Shown: positions 9,291 to 17,426 of the stretch, piece by piece | Layout of the letters: the number at the start of each line of letters is the position of its first letter | Position numbering within the stretch: position 1 is the first letter of the stretch | Assembly: GCF_030413615.1 (NCBI RefSeq) | Contig: NZ_CP129236.1 | Coordinates: 3,084,001-3,148,000, forward strand | Direction of reading: 5' to 3' | Source of the DNA: Planococcus shixiaomingii | GTDB lineage: Bacteria; Bacillota; Bacilli; Bacillales_A; Planococcaceae | Length of the DNA: 64,000 nucleotides | The notes under the pieces: generated by a model | What the model was told of the DNA's origin: nothing | The model's database searches: none | Seen by the model: only the letters and a program-made list of their open reading frames with translations | Position numbers and translations under genes: made by a program

Positions 9291-10506
9291 AATCCTCAAC
9301 TCCATCTTTATAATGTTTTATAATTTTTTCGTATGACTTAGCAACGTGAAAGTTTTTTTCTAAGTATTGTCGGCCATTCTTGCCCAGAGTCCTTAGTAAC
9401 TCTTTTTCGCTTTTTATTTTTTCTATAGTATTTACAAATGATTTTTCGTCTCCGGCTGGAGTGAAATAACCACATTCAGCATCTTTTATAATTTCTTTTA
9501 AATCTGTATTTTTATCAGTAACAGCTAGTACAGGCTTCGAACTATCCATATAGCCAGTTAATCGTGAAGGAATATTTGGTATTGTGAACCGTTCATCTAA
9601 ATAAATTAGTCCAATATCAGAAGACTCTACGAGCTGATCATACTCATCTTTCAACATAAAATTTTTAAGAATGATGTTAGAAACATTAGTTTTTTCTATA
9701 TAATGTTGAATTTTATTATATTCAGTTCCAGAACCTACTATTAAAAAAAATACTTCCTTTTGGTTCTTATACAGGTTTAATGATTGTATTAAAAAATCTA
9801 TTCCTTGAGGCTTCCCTAAGTTACCTCCATATATAAAAAGTAAAGCTTGTTCAGGAATATTAAATTTTTCTCTTATTGATATATTTGAATTTATTACATT
9901 TTTATCGGTTGGAAGAATAGTATTAGGATTCACCTCAATTTTCTCCTCATTTATCTCAGGATGATGGGTGAGTAAGAATTGTTTATTACCGTCAGACATG
10001 CAACCAATAATATCGCTTATTTCATACAGTTTTTTTTCTTTTTGTTTAAAGTATCTATGAATTAAACTATTTTCTTTTAGCAAACCAATATCAACAGCAT
10101 TTTGAGGAAAGATATCTTTTAATAACAAATAGGTGGCTGCATTTTGAGTCGACTTGAAAAACTTAATTACTTTTTCAAAAGTTATTGGCGGTGTTGAATA
10201 TAAAACTAAATCAAATTTTTTATCATTCAGGTGACTTTTTATTGCTTTAATAAATTGGTTTTCTAACAATAAAGTGCTTATTCCTTTTTCCAACATTTTT
10301 GTCTTCGTAATGTTTCCTGTACGGACTCTTAACACTGGAATACAACGATGATTAATTATGCCTGTTGACTTACCCTTACGTTTTTCAGTTTGGCAAATAA
10401 CAGTTACTTCATGGCCGTTTCTTTTAAATTCTTCCATAAGATCTGTGTATAAATTAGTTTGCTTTTCATCTTCTGGATAATTAAGAGTAATAAATGCTAT
10501 GTTCAC
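9283..10506 (-). CDS. WbuB-type GT4 glycosyltransferase (probable FucNAc/amino-sugar transferase)
   Basis: 407 residues starting at a GTG (10506) with GGTGG a few bases upstream. The N-terminus MNIAFITLNYPEDEKQTN and the block LLLKDIFPQNAVDIGLL near residue 150 are hallmarks of WbuB-like GT4 transferases found beside CapE/F/G genes. The C-terminal donor domain has FIYGGNLGKPQGIDFLI, LIVGSGTEY and a diverged nucleotide-binding region IGLIYLDERFTIPNIPSRLTGYM. By context it would transfer L-FucNAc or the preceding sugar on undecaprenyl carrier at the inner membrane face. Its last codons overlap the capE start. Confidence 0.85.
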   Translation of the reverse strand: MNIAFITLNYPEDEKQTNLYTDLMEEFKRNGHEVTVICQTEKRKGKSTGIINHRCIPVLRVRTGNITKTKMLEKGISTLLLENQFIKAIKSHLNDKKFDLVLYSTPPITFEKVIKFFKSTQNAATYLLLKDIFPQNAVDIGLLKENSLIHRYFKQKEKKLYEISDIIGCMSDGNKQFLLTHHPEINEEKIEVNPNTILPTDKNVINSNISIREKFNIPEQALLFIYGGNLGKPQGIDFLIQSLNLYKNQKEVFFLIVGSGTEYNKIQHYIEKTNVSNIILKNFMLKDEYDQLVESSDIGLIYLDERFTIPNIPSRLTGYMDSSKPVLAVTDKNTDLKEIIKDAECGYFTPAGDEKSFVNTIEKIKSEKELLRTLGKNGRQYLEKNFHVAKSYEKIIKHYKDGVEDFV

Positions 10507-10563
10507 CTAACCACCGCTTTTCAATAAATATATTCGAAACTTTTATATCAATTTCAGAAAGTA

Positions 10564-10716
10564 TTACAGGTTTTTTCCATGCTGTTTTTGATTTCTATTT
10601 AATTTAAAATTATTTATCAGTGAAAAAAATTTAACTATCGAAAGAACACTATTTAATATGCCAAGTATCAATATAGAATGAAGAAACTGATTTATTTTAC
10701 CAATGACTGAAAGCAT
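10564..10716 (-). CDS. Small single-pass membrane protein, unknown function
   Basis: 50 residues from an ATG at 10716 that has a good ribosome site (AAAGGGG, 8 nt upstream); the longer reading from 10749 lacks one. Sequence: a short N-terminus (MLSVIGKI), a hydrophobic stretch of roughly 25 residues (FLHSILILGILNSVL...), then a basic tail ending QKQHGKNL. I do not recognise a family. It lies exactly at the boundary between the GC-richer operon head and the AT-rich serotype cassette. It could be a membrane micropeptide of the polymerisation complex, or the degraded start of a lost gene. The ribosome site is the main reason to call it real. Confidence 0.45.
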   Translation of the reverse strand: MLSVIGKINQFLHSILILGILNSVLSIVKFFSLINNFKLNRNQKQHGKNL

Positions 10717-10768
10717 ATTTTGTTCCCCTTTCTTTCCTGCAAATTTCACCTTATTTATATAGTAGGAA

Positions 10769-12610
10769 CTACATAGAGCTGGCTTTTAATTTCGGAGTTT
10801 CAACGTTCTTCCGGTTAGCTATACCAACGATGACATCTTTTATTTCTTGACCATTCATTTCCGGCAGCTTTTCGAGTACATAGAATAATTCCATATCACT
10901 CACCGGATTCGCCTTTCCAATATAGATTTTTGGAAACACTTGCTTGCTTTGAATTTCGTCTTCATTGAGGAGTTCTTCAAACATCTTCTCGCCAGGACGT
11001 ATCCCTGCAAACTCAACTCCGATTTCCTCTTCTGTATATCCGGAAAGTCGAATAAGGTTTTTCGCAAGATCTACAATCTTCACAGGCTCTCCCATATCAA
11101 GGACAAACACTTCTCCGCCTCGCGCTAAACTTCCCGCTTGGATAACCAGGCGTGAAGCTTCAGGGATTGTCATGAAGTAGCGGGTCATGTCCGGATGCGT
11201 GACTGTTACAGGACCTCCGGATGCTATTTGCTGTTTGAAAAGCGGAATAACCGAACCACGTGATCCAAGGACATTACCAAAACGTACCGCTACAAATTTC
11301 GTGTCACTGCGTTTCGCTAAATTTTGAACAATCATTTCAGCGAATCGTTTTGATGCACCCATGACGTTCGGTGGGTTAACGGCTTTGTCTGTCGACACCA
11401 TAACGAAACTCTCAACCCCAGAAATATGAGCTGCTTGAGCAACATTTTTCGTCCCATAAATGTTGTTTTTCACAGCTTCCATCGGGTTTCCTTCCATTAA
11501 AGGAACGTGTTTATGGGCTGCTGCATGGTAGACAACATTCGGCCGGTACTGATTCATAATTTCCATGATACGATCGCTATCTTGAACATCTGCAATGATA
11601 GGAATCAATTCTGTATCTTGCGCTATCGTTTTTCGAAGTTCCATATCGATCGTGTAAATGGAGTTTTCTCCATGCCCTAAAAGCAACAATTGTTTCGGAC
11701 CGAAACGGGCAATTTGCCTTGATATTTCCGAACCGATTGAACCGCCAGCTCCTGTTACAAGAATGGTTTTTCCCGTAAGCTGATGTGCAATTGTGTTCAT
11801 ATCAAGCTGAATTTCCTCACGCCCTAGAAGATCTTCGATTTTGACATCTTGAATATCGGTTACTGAAACTTTTCCAGTCATTATGTCTTCGATACGCGGA
11901 ATCGTCTGCGTATGTACGCCAGTATCGAAGCAGTTTTTAATTAATTCAGCTGTTTCATTTTTAGCGAGTGAAGGAATGGCAATAATGATATGTTCGATAT
12001 TATTATCTTTTGCAACATCTACGATAGCACTTGTTCCACCTGCTACACGAAGTCCATAGATTTCTAAGCCTTGCTTATGGATATCATCATCTATGTAAAG
12101 TACCGGTAACAGACCGTTTTCAGGATTGTTTAAGAGCTGGCGTGCCACCATCGTCCCTGCTTTTCCCGCACCGATAATCATCGTCCGTTTCAAATCCGGA
12201 GCTTTCCGGTTGATTTTCGTATCGCGGAAGAGCCGCCAAGATAATCTTGAGCCGCCGATAAACAGCAAGTGCAGCATCCATGTTATTGCTAGTGCGCGAA
12301 ATAAGATATCCCCGCGAGATGCATATTGAATTACACCCACCGCTATTACGGAAAAAGTGACGGCTTTAAAGATGGAAGTCAATTCTCCGACTGAAGCATA
12401 TTCCCACACTTTCCTGTACAAGCCATAAAATATGGCAAGCGCATGGTGAGCGACGAAAATCGTCAATGCACTTGCCAACAAGAATTTATTTTCAAAAACA
12501 TTAGTGAATGGGTTAAGAAAGAAATAGCCGATGAAAATTGAAAAGAACACAATAATCGAGTCGACTAAGACTAATAGGGGAAATCTGCGTTTCAGGGACA
12601 AGTGGGTCAA
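10769..12610 (-). CDS. capD: CapD/EpsC-type membrane nucleotide-sugar 4,6-dehydratase
   Basis: 613 residues, the usual length. Four N-terminal membrane helices (about residues 10-125) precede a CoA-binding-like Rossmann domain (MIIGAGKAGTMVARQLL) and a C-terminal SDR domain (VTGAGGSIGSEISRQI near 285). The catalytic region reads STDKAVNPPNVMGASKR, with Met replacing Tyr as in WbpM/PglF/CapD. The family removes water from UDP-GlcNAc to make a UDP-4-keto-6-deoxy sugar, the entry to QuiNAc or bacillosamine-type sugars and often the first repeat-unit sugar. It is the last conserved-head gene before the cassette. Composition here is clearly less AT-rich than in the genes after it. Confidence 0.93.
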   Translation of the reverse strand: MTHLSLKRRFPLLVLVDSIIVFFSIFIGYFFLNPFTNVFENKFLLASALTIFVAHHALAIFYGLYRKVWEYASVGELTSIFKAVTFSVIAVGVIQYASRGDILFRALAITWMLHLLFIGGSRLSWRLFRDTKINRKAPDLKRTMIIGAGKAGTMVARQLLNNPENGLLPVLYIDDDIHKQGLEIYGLRVAGGTSAIVDVAKDNNIEHIIIAIPSLAKNETAELIKNCFDTGVHTQTIPRIEDIMTGKVSVTDIQDVKIEDLLGREEIQLDMNTIAHQLTGKTILVTGAGGSIGSEISRQIARFGPKQLLLLGHGENSIYTIDMELRKTIAQDTELIPIIADVQDSDRIMEIMNQYRPNVVYHAAAHKHVPLMEGNPMEAVKNNIYGTKNVAQAAHISGVESFVMVSTDKAVNPPNVMGASKRFAEMIVQNLAKRSDTKFVAVRFGNVLGSRGSVIPLFKQQIASGGPVTVTHPDMTRYFMTIPEASRLVIQAGSLARGGEVFVLDMGEPVKIVDLAKNLIRLSGYTEEEIGVEFAGIRPGEKMFEELLNEDEIQSKQVFPKIYIGKANPVSDMELFYVLEKLPEMNGQEIKDVIVGIANRKNVETPKLKASSM

Positions 12611-12724
12611 TCCTTTCCAAATGTTAATATAAACTTCTTATGTATGATTTATGTCCTAATTCTATCATACTATCTATTGGAAAGTATAGGATTTTTTGTC
12701 ATAAAAATAGGTTTTTCTTAACAA

Positions 12725-13492
12725 TCAATTAAAAATATTCCACCATTTGGATTTAGTAACTGACTGAGGCTCTAGTACATACAAATTTTCATTTAGTAAT
12801 ATACGATCATTGTTCTCTAACATAATATCGACAATTTCATGGTATTTTTTCTTTTCTAAATAATCCAATCCTTCATTAAACAAGAACGGTCTTGTCGTTA
12901 AGTTATGGATATCTGAGCCATATACGTGAATAAGATTTGCATCAATCAAATCTATCGCAGTGCGCTGAATCGCCTTCCCGAAGTTTCCAGCCACTGAGCC
13001 AGCTGTTACTTGAGCCAATGCCCCATGAAGCAACAACTTGCGAAGGCGATCCGGTTTTTCAATAATTCCTTGATTGCGTTCCGGATGCGCAATAATTGGC
13101 ACGTAATTGCGGGTGATTAGCTGCTGGATGATTTGGATCGTATACGCAGGCACCCCTGATGAAGGAAGTTCAAGTAAAACATATTGCGAGCCAGCAAGGG
13201 TTAATGCTTCCCCTGAATCCAGAAGATCTGGTAGCTTTTCAGATAATCGACATTCTTGGCCGCTGTAAACTTTTATGGGCATTCCTTGTTCGGTAATATA
13301 TTTATTCGTTGAATCTAGTTGCTTATTTAAAGCTACTAAATCGGTTTTGAAATTCGGATGGTAAGCATGTGGTGTCGCGATAATGCCTGTAATTTGCTCT
13401 TTCACTGCTGTTTCGAGCATTTTTTGTGTTTGTTCAATCGTTTCAGCACCGTCATCCAGTCCAGCCAATATATGTGAATGTATGTCTATCAT
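12725..13492 (-). CDS. PHP-family tyrosine-protein phosphatase (CpsB/YwqE-like)
   Basis: 255 residues from the ATG at 13492, which has AAAGGAGG about 7 nt upstream; an in-frame ATG at 13513 includes the ribosome site itself and is unlikely. The N-terminal metal motif MIDIHSHILAGLDDGA is diagnostic. Further metal ligands appear in ATPHAYHP, SGQECRL, AHPERNQ and YGSDIHNL. The family dephosphorylates the tyrosine cluster of the neighbouring kinase and so controls polymer length. It lies 48 nt downstream of the kinase in the same operon, the standard Wzd/Wze/Wzb arrangement of Firmicutes. Confidence 0.95.
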   Translation of the reverse strand: MIDIHSHILAGLDDGAETIEQTQKMLETAVKEQITGIIATPHAYHPNFKTDLVALNKQLDSTNKYITEQGMPIKVYSGQECRLSEKLPDLLDSGEALTLAGSQYVLLELPSSGVPAYTIQIIQQLITRNYVPIIAHPERNQGIIEKPDRLRKLLLHGALAQVTAGSVAGNFGKAIQRTAIDLIDANLIHVYGSDIHNLTTRPFLFNEGLDYLEKKKYHEIVDIMLENNDRILLNENLYVLEPQSVTKSKWWNIFN

Positions 13493-13540
13493 GCTGATTC
13501 CTCCTTTTGGCATTTAAAAAGAGTAAAAAGGAAATCCTTT

Positions 13541-14242
13541 TTACTCCGAAGAGCCGTAATATTGATAGTAATGGCTGTCTTTTGCTAACTCATAGTTATT
13601 TAATACCGCTCCAATAATTTTACTATTAGAAGCAGTAATAGCTTCTTTTGCTTTAAGCGCCATTTCTTTTTCTGTACTTCCTGAATTTATTACTAAAACG
13701 ACGCCATCACACTTATTCGCTATAATTTGGCCGTCGGTTACGGATAAAACGGGAGGGGCGTCAAAGATGATTAAATCATACTTTTCTTTTAATTGTTTAA
13801 TAAGAAGGTCCATTGATTTTGATGCTAATAGTTCTGCTGGGTTAGGCGGAATTGCTCCACATGTTAAAAGATCAAGCCGTTCAACAGCAGTTGGACGAAT
13901 CGCATCTTCTGGCGCCGCTTGACGGGTCAAGATACTTGAAAGCCCAATCGTATTTCCCATATGGAATGTGTGATGAGTTGTTGGCTTGCGCATATCCCCA
14001 TCAACCAACAAAACTCGCTTTCCTTCTTGTGCGAACACTACAGCTAAGTTGGCGGATGTCGTGGACTTTCCTTCTGATGGTGCTGCAGATGTGACGACCA
14101 TCGTTCGGATGTCCGCATCCGGAGATGAAAAAGTGATGTTTGTCCGAAGCGTCCGGAACTGTTCTGCAACGTATGATTTTGGTGTTGTGAATGTAATGAG
14201 TTTACGAGCTGTTTGCTGCAATACTTTTTTCTGTCTAGCCAT
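13541..14242 (-). CDS. capB: Bacterial tyrosine kinase of capsule synthesis (CapB/YwqD-like)
   Basis: 233 residues, the cytoplasmic ATPase half of a split BY-kinase. Walker A is VVTSAAPSEGKSTTSANLA near residue 50, Walker A' is VLLVDGDMRKPTTH near 75, and Walker B is LIIFDAPPV near 160. The C-terminus has a tyrosine cluster (NYELAKDSHYYQYYGSSE) that would be autophosphorylated. It needs the membrane modulator encoded immediately upstream (gap of 3 nt) for activity and is reversed by the downstream phosphatase. Together they regulate chain length and export. Confidence 0.95.
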   Translation of the reverse strand: MARQKKVLQQTARKLITFTTPKSYVAEQFRTLRTNITFSSPDADIRTMVVTSAAPSEGKSTTSANLAVVFAQEGKRVLLVDGDMRKPTTHHTFHMGNTIGLSSILTRQAAPEDAIRPTAVERLDLLTCGAIPPNPAELLASKSMDLLIKQLKEKYDLIIFDAPPVLSVTDGQIIANKCDGVVLVINSGSTEKEMALKAKEAITASNSKIIGAVLNNYELAKDSHYYQYYGSSE

Positions 14243-14245
14243 AAC

Positions 14246-14974
14246 TTACCCCGCTCTCCTTCTGGAAGATGTTGCTACTTTTTCAGTTAGCTCTGCTTTT
14301 TCTTGAATTGGCGAAATAACGCCAAGCAACGGAATTCCTAAGATGTCTTCTATATCTTGGTCTGTTTTCATTGTTGTATCCAAATAGTCAATTAAGAATG
14401 CAAGTCCTACACCAAGCATCAAACCAATAACACCTGCAATCGCCATGTTCATCATTGGATTCGGCGCAACCGGTGCAGGATTATCATTTAATACTGCGGG
14501 AGATAAGATCGACACGTTATCGACGCTCATCAATTCTTTGATTTCCTCTTGGAAGACGTTTGCGGTCATATTGGCAATGTCCACGGCCACCTGCGGATCA
14601 GGGTCTTGCACTGTGACATTAACAACTTGGGAATTTTCAGCAGTTGCTACTGTGATTTTCTCATTAAGCTGATCTACAGTAAGACCTAAATTTAGCTGTT
14701 CTTCAACTTGATCTAAAATAGCTGGGCTTTTAATGATGACACTATATGTGTTGATCAATTGCAAATCGGCTTGTATGTTCTGATTTATCATTTGAGCGGC
14801 GTCTGTTTTTTCCTGGTTAACGAGAATTTGTGTTGATGTTTCATAAATTGGCGTCAAGAAAAGGTATGATACAACGCCAGCAATGGTGATAGCTAAAATC
14901 GTGAGTAAAGCGATCAATCCGAGTCGCTTTTTCAACGTTTTAAATAAGTCTTGTAAACTGATGGTTTCTTCCAT
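14246..14974 (-). CDS. capA: Wzz-like chain-length determinant / kinase modulator (CapA/YwqC-like)
   Basis: 242 residues from the ATG at 14974. I prefer this over the ATG at 15013 because AAAGGAG lies 11 nt before it and a likely promoter -10 box at 15017-15022 would put the transcription start near 15010, downstream of the longer start. Two membrane helices (about residues 20-42 and 172-194) bracket an extracytoplasmic Wzz domain; PVAPNPMMNMAIAG before the second helix is the proline-rich Wzz signature. The cytoplasmic tail activates the CapB-like kinase. First gene of the capsule operon. Confidence 0.93.
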   Translation of the reverse strand: MEETISLQDLFKTLKKRLGLIALLTILAITIAGVVSYLFLTPIYETSTQILVNQEKTDAAQMINQNIQADLQLINTYSVIIKSPAILDQVEEQLNLGLTVDQLNEKITVATAENSQVVNVTVQDPDPQVAVDIANMTANVFQEEIKELMSVDNVSILSPAVLNDNPAPVAPNPMMNMAIAGVIGLMLGVGLAFLIDYLDTTMKTDQDIEDILGIPLLGVISPIQEKAELTEKVATSSRRRAG

Positions 14975-15016
14975 GTACGTGGTGGCTCCTTTAAGGTCTT
15001 TTTCATAACTCAAAAC

Positions 15017-15051
15017 AGTATATCACAATATAAGTCTCTTGGAACTTCCAA
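15017..15051 (-). promoter_or_regulatory. Putative capsule-operon promoter with palindromic operator
   Basis: On the minus strand TGATATACT (15025-15017) is an extended -10 box. About 14 bp upstream, over the -35 zone, lies TTGGAAGTTCCAA (15051-15039), a palindrome with 6-bp arms around one base. The -35 itself is poor (GTTCCA at 17-bp spacing), as is common with extended -10 promoters. A regulator bound to the palindrome would block or position polymerase. Inferred from position and shape only. Confidence 0.45.
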
Positions 15052-15139
15052 TTTTAAAAAGATTTGTAGGCTATTAGTAATATTTATGCTATGTTATTGG
15101 TTAGAATCCGCAAGATTATGAAGGGAGTTTAATAAGGAA

Positions 15140-15934
15140 TTGAGAAAATTAGGCGCTTTTTTAATTGTACTTATGTGTATTGCAATTTTAGTTTTCAGTT
15201 ATATAACATGGAAAGAAAAACTAGCAGTAGCGAGTGAAGAAACGGTAAAAACTCCTGCTCTAATAGAAGAAAAAGAAGTTTCTAAAGAAACTTCGGAGCC
15301 TGTTGAAGCTACTTTATCAAAAGACCAGCTAGAGCAATTAGTAGCTAGCATGGATGAGCAGGTCCAGGAAGTTTTCTTGAACCGCTTAGAAGCAGGAGAG
15401 AAAGTTCAACTACTTGTTGTCGGATCCCAGGCGATGAATGCAGGAGAGCCTGGATACAGCGAACAGGTAAAGCAAGCGATTGAAGAAGCTTATGAAGGAT
15501 TTGTTGAAGTGGAAACTCTTTCATTTGACGGCACTTCTGAGGACTTTATCGAAGAAGAAATCGACCTTTCTAATGAATATGATGTAGTCCTGCTTGAACC
15601 ATTTACATTGAACAATAACGGCTTGGTTGAAATTGAGGTAGAGCACGAACATATCGAAGAGTTTTATGAGCGTATACAAACAGAAGTTAGTGATGCTGTC
15701 TTGCTGCTGCAGCCACCTCAACCAATTTACGGTGCCGGGTTTTATTTGACACAAATTGATGCTTTGGAAGAATTTGCTTCATTAAACAATATTGTGTATA
15801 TTAATCATTGGTCTGCTTGGCCTGCTACTACGGATCCGGCACTCCAAGAATATTTGACTGAAGAAGCAATACCGAATAGCAATGGCGCAGAGACATGGAC
15901 AAACGAATTGACGAGCTATTTTATAGCTGAATAA
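15140..15934 (+). CDS. Secreted/anchored SGNH-hydrolase-like protein with degenerate active site
   Basis: 264 residues from a TTG (15140) preceded by AAGGGAG. A single N-terminal hydrophobic helix (LGAFLIVLMCIAILVFSYITW) would be a signal anchor, followed by a charged linker rich in Glu/Ser/Thr (about residues 30-60). The globular part has the SGNH layout: a first block LLVVGSQAMNAGEPGYSEQV where active enzymes have GDS, an Asn-rich middle, and a last block YLTEEAIPNSNGAETWTNEL where active enzymes have DxxHPN. The nucleophile motif and the catalytic His both appear lost. It lies 14 nt upstream of the LCP ligase and divergent from the capsule operon, so a structural or binding role in polymer attachment is plausible. 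Function unproven. Confidence 0.65.
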   Translation: MRKLGAFLIVLMCIAILVFSYITWKEKLAVASEETVKTPALIEEKEVSKETSEPVEATLSKDQLEQLVASMDEQVQEVFLNRLEAGEKVQLLVVGSQAMNAGEPGYSEQVKQAIEEAYEGFVEVETLSFDGTSEDFIEEEIDLSNEYDVVLLEPFTLNNNGLVEIEVEHEHIEEFYERIQTEVSDAVLLLQPPQPIYGAGFYLTQIDALEEFASLNNIVYINHWSAWPATTDPALQEYLTEEAIPNSNGAETWTNELTSYFIAE

Positions 15935-15948
15935 CGGGGGACAGAAAG

Positions 15949-16866
15949 ATGGAAAGACGAACCAAAAAGAACAAAAAGAAAAAATGGCCTTGGATCGTAG
16001 GGATATTGGGATTACTTGTAGTAGGACTTGGTATTTACGTCTTTATGGTTTATAACAGCTTTACTAATACACTTGAAGAAATACACGAACCGATTGACCG
16101 CGAAAAATCGGAAAAACGGACGGAAGAAGTTGCGTTCAACGAAAAAGATCCGTTCTCTGTTTTGTTGCTTGGAGTAGATGAACGCGAAGGCGATCGTGGA
16201 CGATCGGATACGATGGTTGTTATGACAATTAATCCGGCAGAAAAATCAACGAAAATGGTTTCAATTCCGCGTGATACGTATACAGAAATCGTAGGACATG
16301 GTACGACAGATAAAATCAACCATGCTTATGCATTTGGCGGCATCGAAATGTCACTTGCGAGTGTTGAAAATTTATTGGATATTCCAATTGATTATGTGGT
16401 ACAGGTGAATATGGAAGGGTTTAAAGATATAGTCGACGCAGTTGGCGGCGTTGATGTCAATAGCCCTATGGCTTTTGACAATTTCGCAGCTGGCAATATC
16501 CATTTGACTGGAGATAAAGCGCTAGATTATGTACGTATGCGTAAAGAAGATCCTCGCGGAGACTTCGGACGCCAAGACCGCCAAAAACAAGTTCTTCAAG
16601 GCATCATGCGTGAAGGTGCATCGGTTAACAGCTTGGTGAATTACAAAGGCATATTCACCGCGCTCGGTAATAATGTCCGGACCAATATGGCATTTGATGA
16701 AATGGTCGAAGTGCAAGGCAATTACCGTGACGCTGTAGGTACAGTCGATCAAATTATTGTAAAAGACGGTTACGGCGAAACGATCAATGGCGTTTGGTAT
16801 TATATGATGGATGATGCTGAATTAGCGAAAATCCATGAAGCATTGCAAAACCATTTGGAGTTATAA
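15949..16866 (+). CDS. LytR-CpsA-Psr (LCP) family glycopolymer-peptidoglycan ligase
   Basis: 305 residues. Short basic cytoplasmic N-terminus (MERRTKKNKKKK), one membrane helix (about 14-34), then an extracellular LCP domain. Motifs: LLLGVDEREGDRGRSDTMVVMTINP with the pyrophosphate-binding Asp/Arg residues, SIPRDTYTEI, KINHAYAFGG, VNMEGFKDIVDAVGGVDV and the terminal arginine motif ALDYVRMRKEDPRGDFGRQDRQ. LCP enzymes transfer undecaprenyl-linked capsule or teichoic acid to peptidoglycan. The divergent position next to the capsule operon suggests capsule attachment. A strong terminator follows two bases after the stop. Confidence 0.95.
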   Translation: MERRTKKNKKKKWPWIVGILGLLVVGLGIYVFMVYNSFTNTLEEIHEPIDREKSEKRTEEVAFNEKDPFSVLLLGVDEREGDRGRSDTMVVMTINPAEKSTKMVSIPRDTYTEIVGHGTTDKINHAYAFGGIEMSLASVENLLDIPIDYVVQVNMEGFKDIVDAVGGVDVNSPMAFDNFAAGNIHLTGDKALDYVRMRKEDPRGDFGRQDRQKQVLQGIMREGASVNSLVNYKGIFTALGNNVRTNMAFDEMVEVQGNYRDAVGTVDQIIVKDGYGETINGVWYYMMDDAELAKIHEALQNHLEL

Positions 16867-16867
16867 G

Positions 16868-16901
16868 AAAAACCGCGTTCTCAGTTGAGAGCGCGGTTTT
16901 T
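16868..16901. terminator. Bidirectional rho-independent terminator
   Basis: AAAAACCGCG ... CGCGGTTTTT, a 10-bp perfect stem with an inner GTTCTC/GAGAGC extension. T-runs on both strands let it end the LCP gene (+) and the small minus-strand gene that stops at 16942. Confidence 0.9.
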
Positions 16902-16941
16902 GTGTAGGTGGATTTTATATAGCAGGTCATCTAGTCACTTT

Positions 16942-17181
16942 TTAAGCCAGAACTTTTTTTTTAATGTCATCTAATTTAAGAGATTTCAATCCATAATGGT
17001 TTACGAAGAACATGAATGTTTGCCGCGGAATACCGAGCTGTTTTGCACTGACGGATGGTCCTTGTTCGTTTGTAATGTAGAGCTTAGTTAAGACGTCTTT
17101 CAAATCTTGTTTATATTTTTTCTCAATCTTGTCTTTGTAAAACTTGTAGTTTTCCATGGTCGATTCAACCTTCTTCCCCAT
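16942..17181 (-). CDS. Small basic protein with a possible helix-turn-helix
   Basis: 79 residues, or 71 if translation starts at the second Met (17157), which has GAAGG about 11 nt upstream; the first ATG lacks a ribosome site. The first half is a Lys/Glu/Tyr-rich helix (NYKFYKDKIEKKYKQDLKDVL). The second half, NEQGPSVSAKQLGIPRQTFMFFVNHYGL, looks like a helix-turn-helix of the Fis/recombinase type (AKQLGIPRQTFMFFV). I recognise no named family. It is a monocistronic gene facing the LCP gene, and could be a regulator of its neighbours; this is speculation. Confidence 0.6.
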   Translation of the reverse strand: MGKKVESTMENYKFYKDKIEKKYKQDLKDVLTKLYITNEQGPSVSAKQLGIPRQTFMFFVNHYGLKSLKLDDIKKKVLA

Positions 17182-17383
17182 ACTAGATTTTTTGCTGTCC
17201 GTTAATCTATTTCCAGTATATAGGGAAGGTGACGTTTTGACTAGTCTAATATACTTATTATTTCAATATATTTTATCTTTCTAAGAAAATAATGGACTAT
17301 TAATTTTTTAAAAAGGACTAAATGCCTATAAAGTTTCTCCTTGTAAATATTACAAAACATTTTAATGAAAAATTCAAAATTTG

Positions 17384-17410
17384 AAGGCACTTCAGCTGAA
17401 GTGCCTTTTT
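17384..17410. terminator. Palindromic terminator after the HtrA-like gene
   Basis: AAGGCACTTCAG|CTGAAGTGCCTT is a perfect 24-bp palindrome with A/T runs on both sides, 17 nt past the stop of the minus-strand protease gene at 17427. Confidence 0.8.
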
Positions 17411-17426
17411 ATATTTATTATTATAA

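Noticed and set aside
10564..10749. Longer 61-residue version of the small membrane ORF
   Set aside because: Its first 11 codons contain the ribosome site of the internal ATG at 10716, so the shorter form is more likely.
15063..15110. Sigma-A promoter for the SGNH-like gene (TTGTAG and TATGTT-like boxes)
   Set aside because: No pair of boxes has acceptable spacing and match, so no site is annotated.
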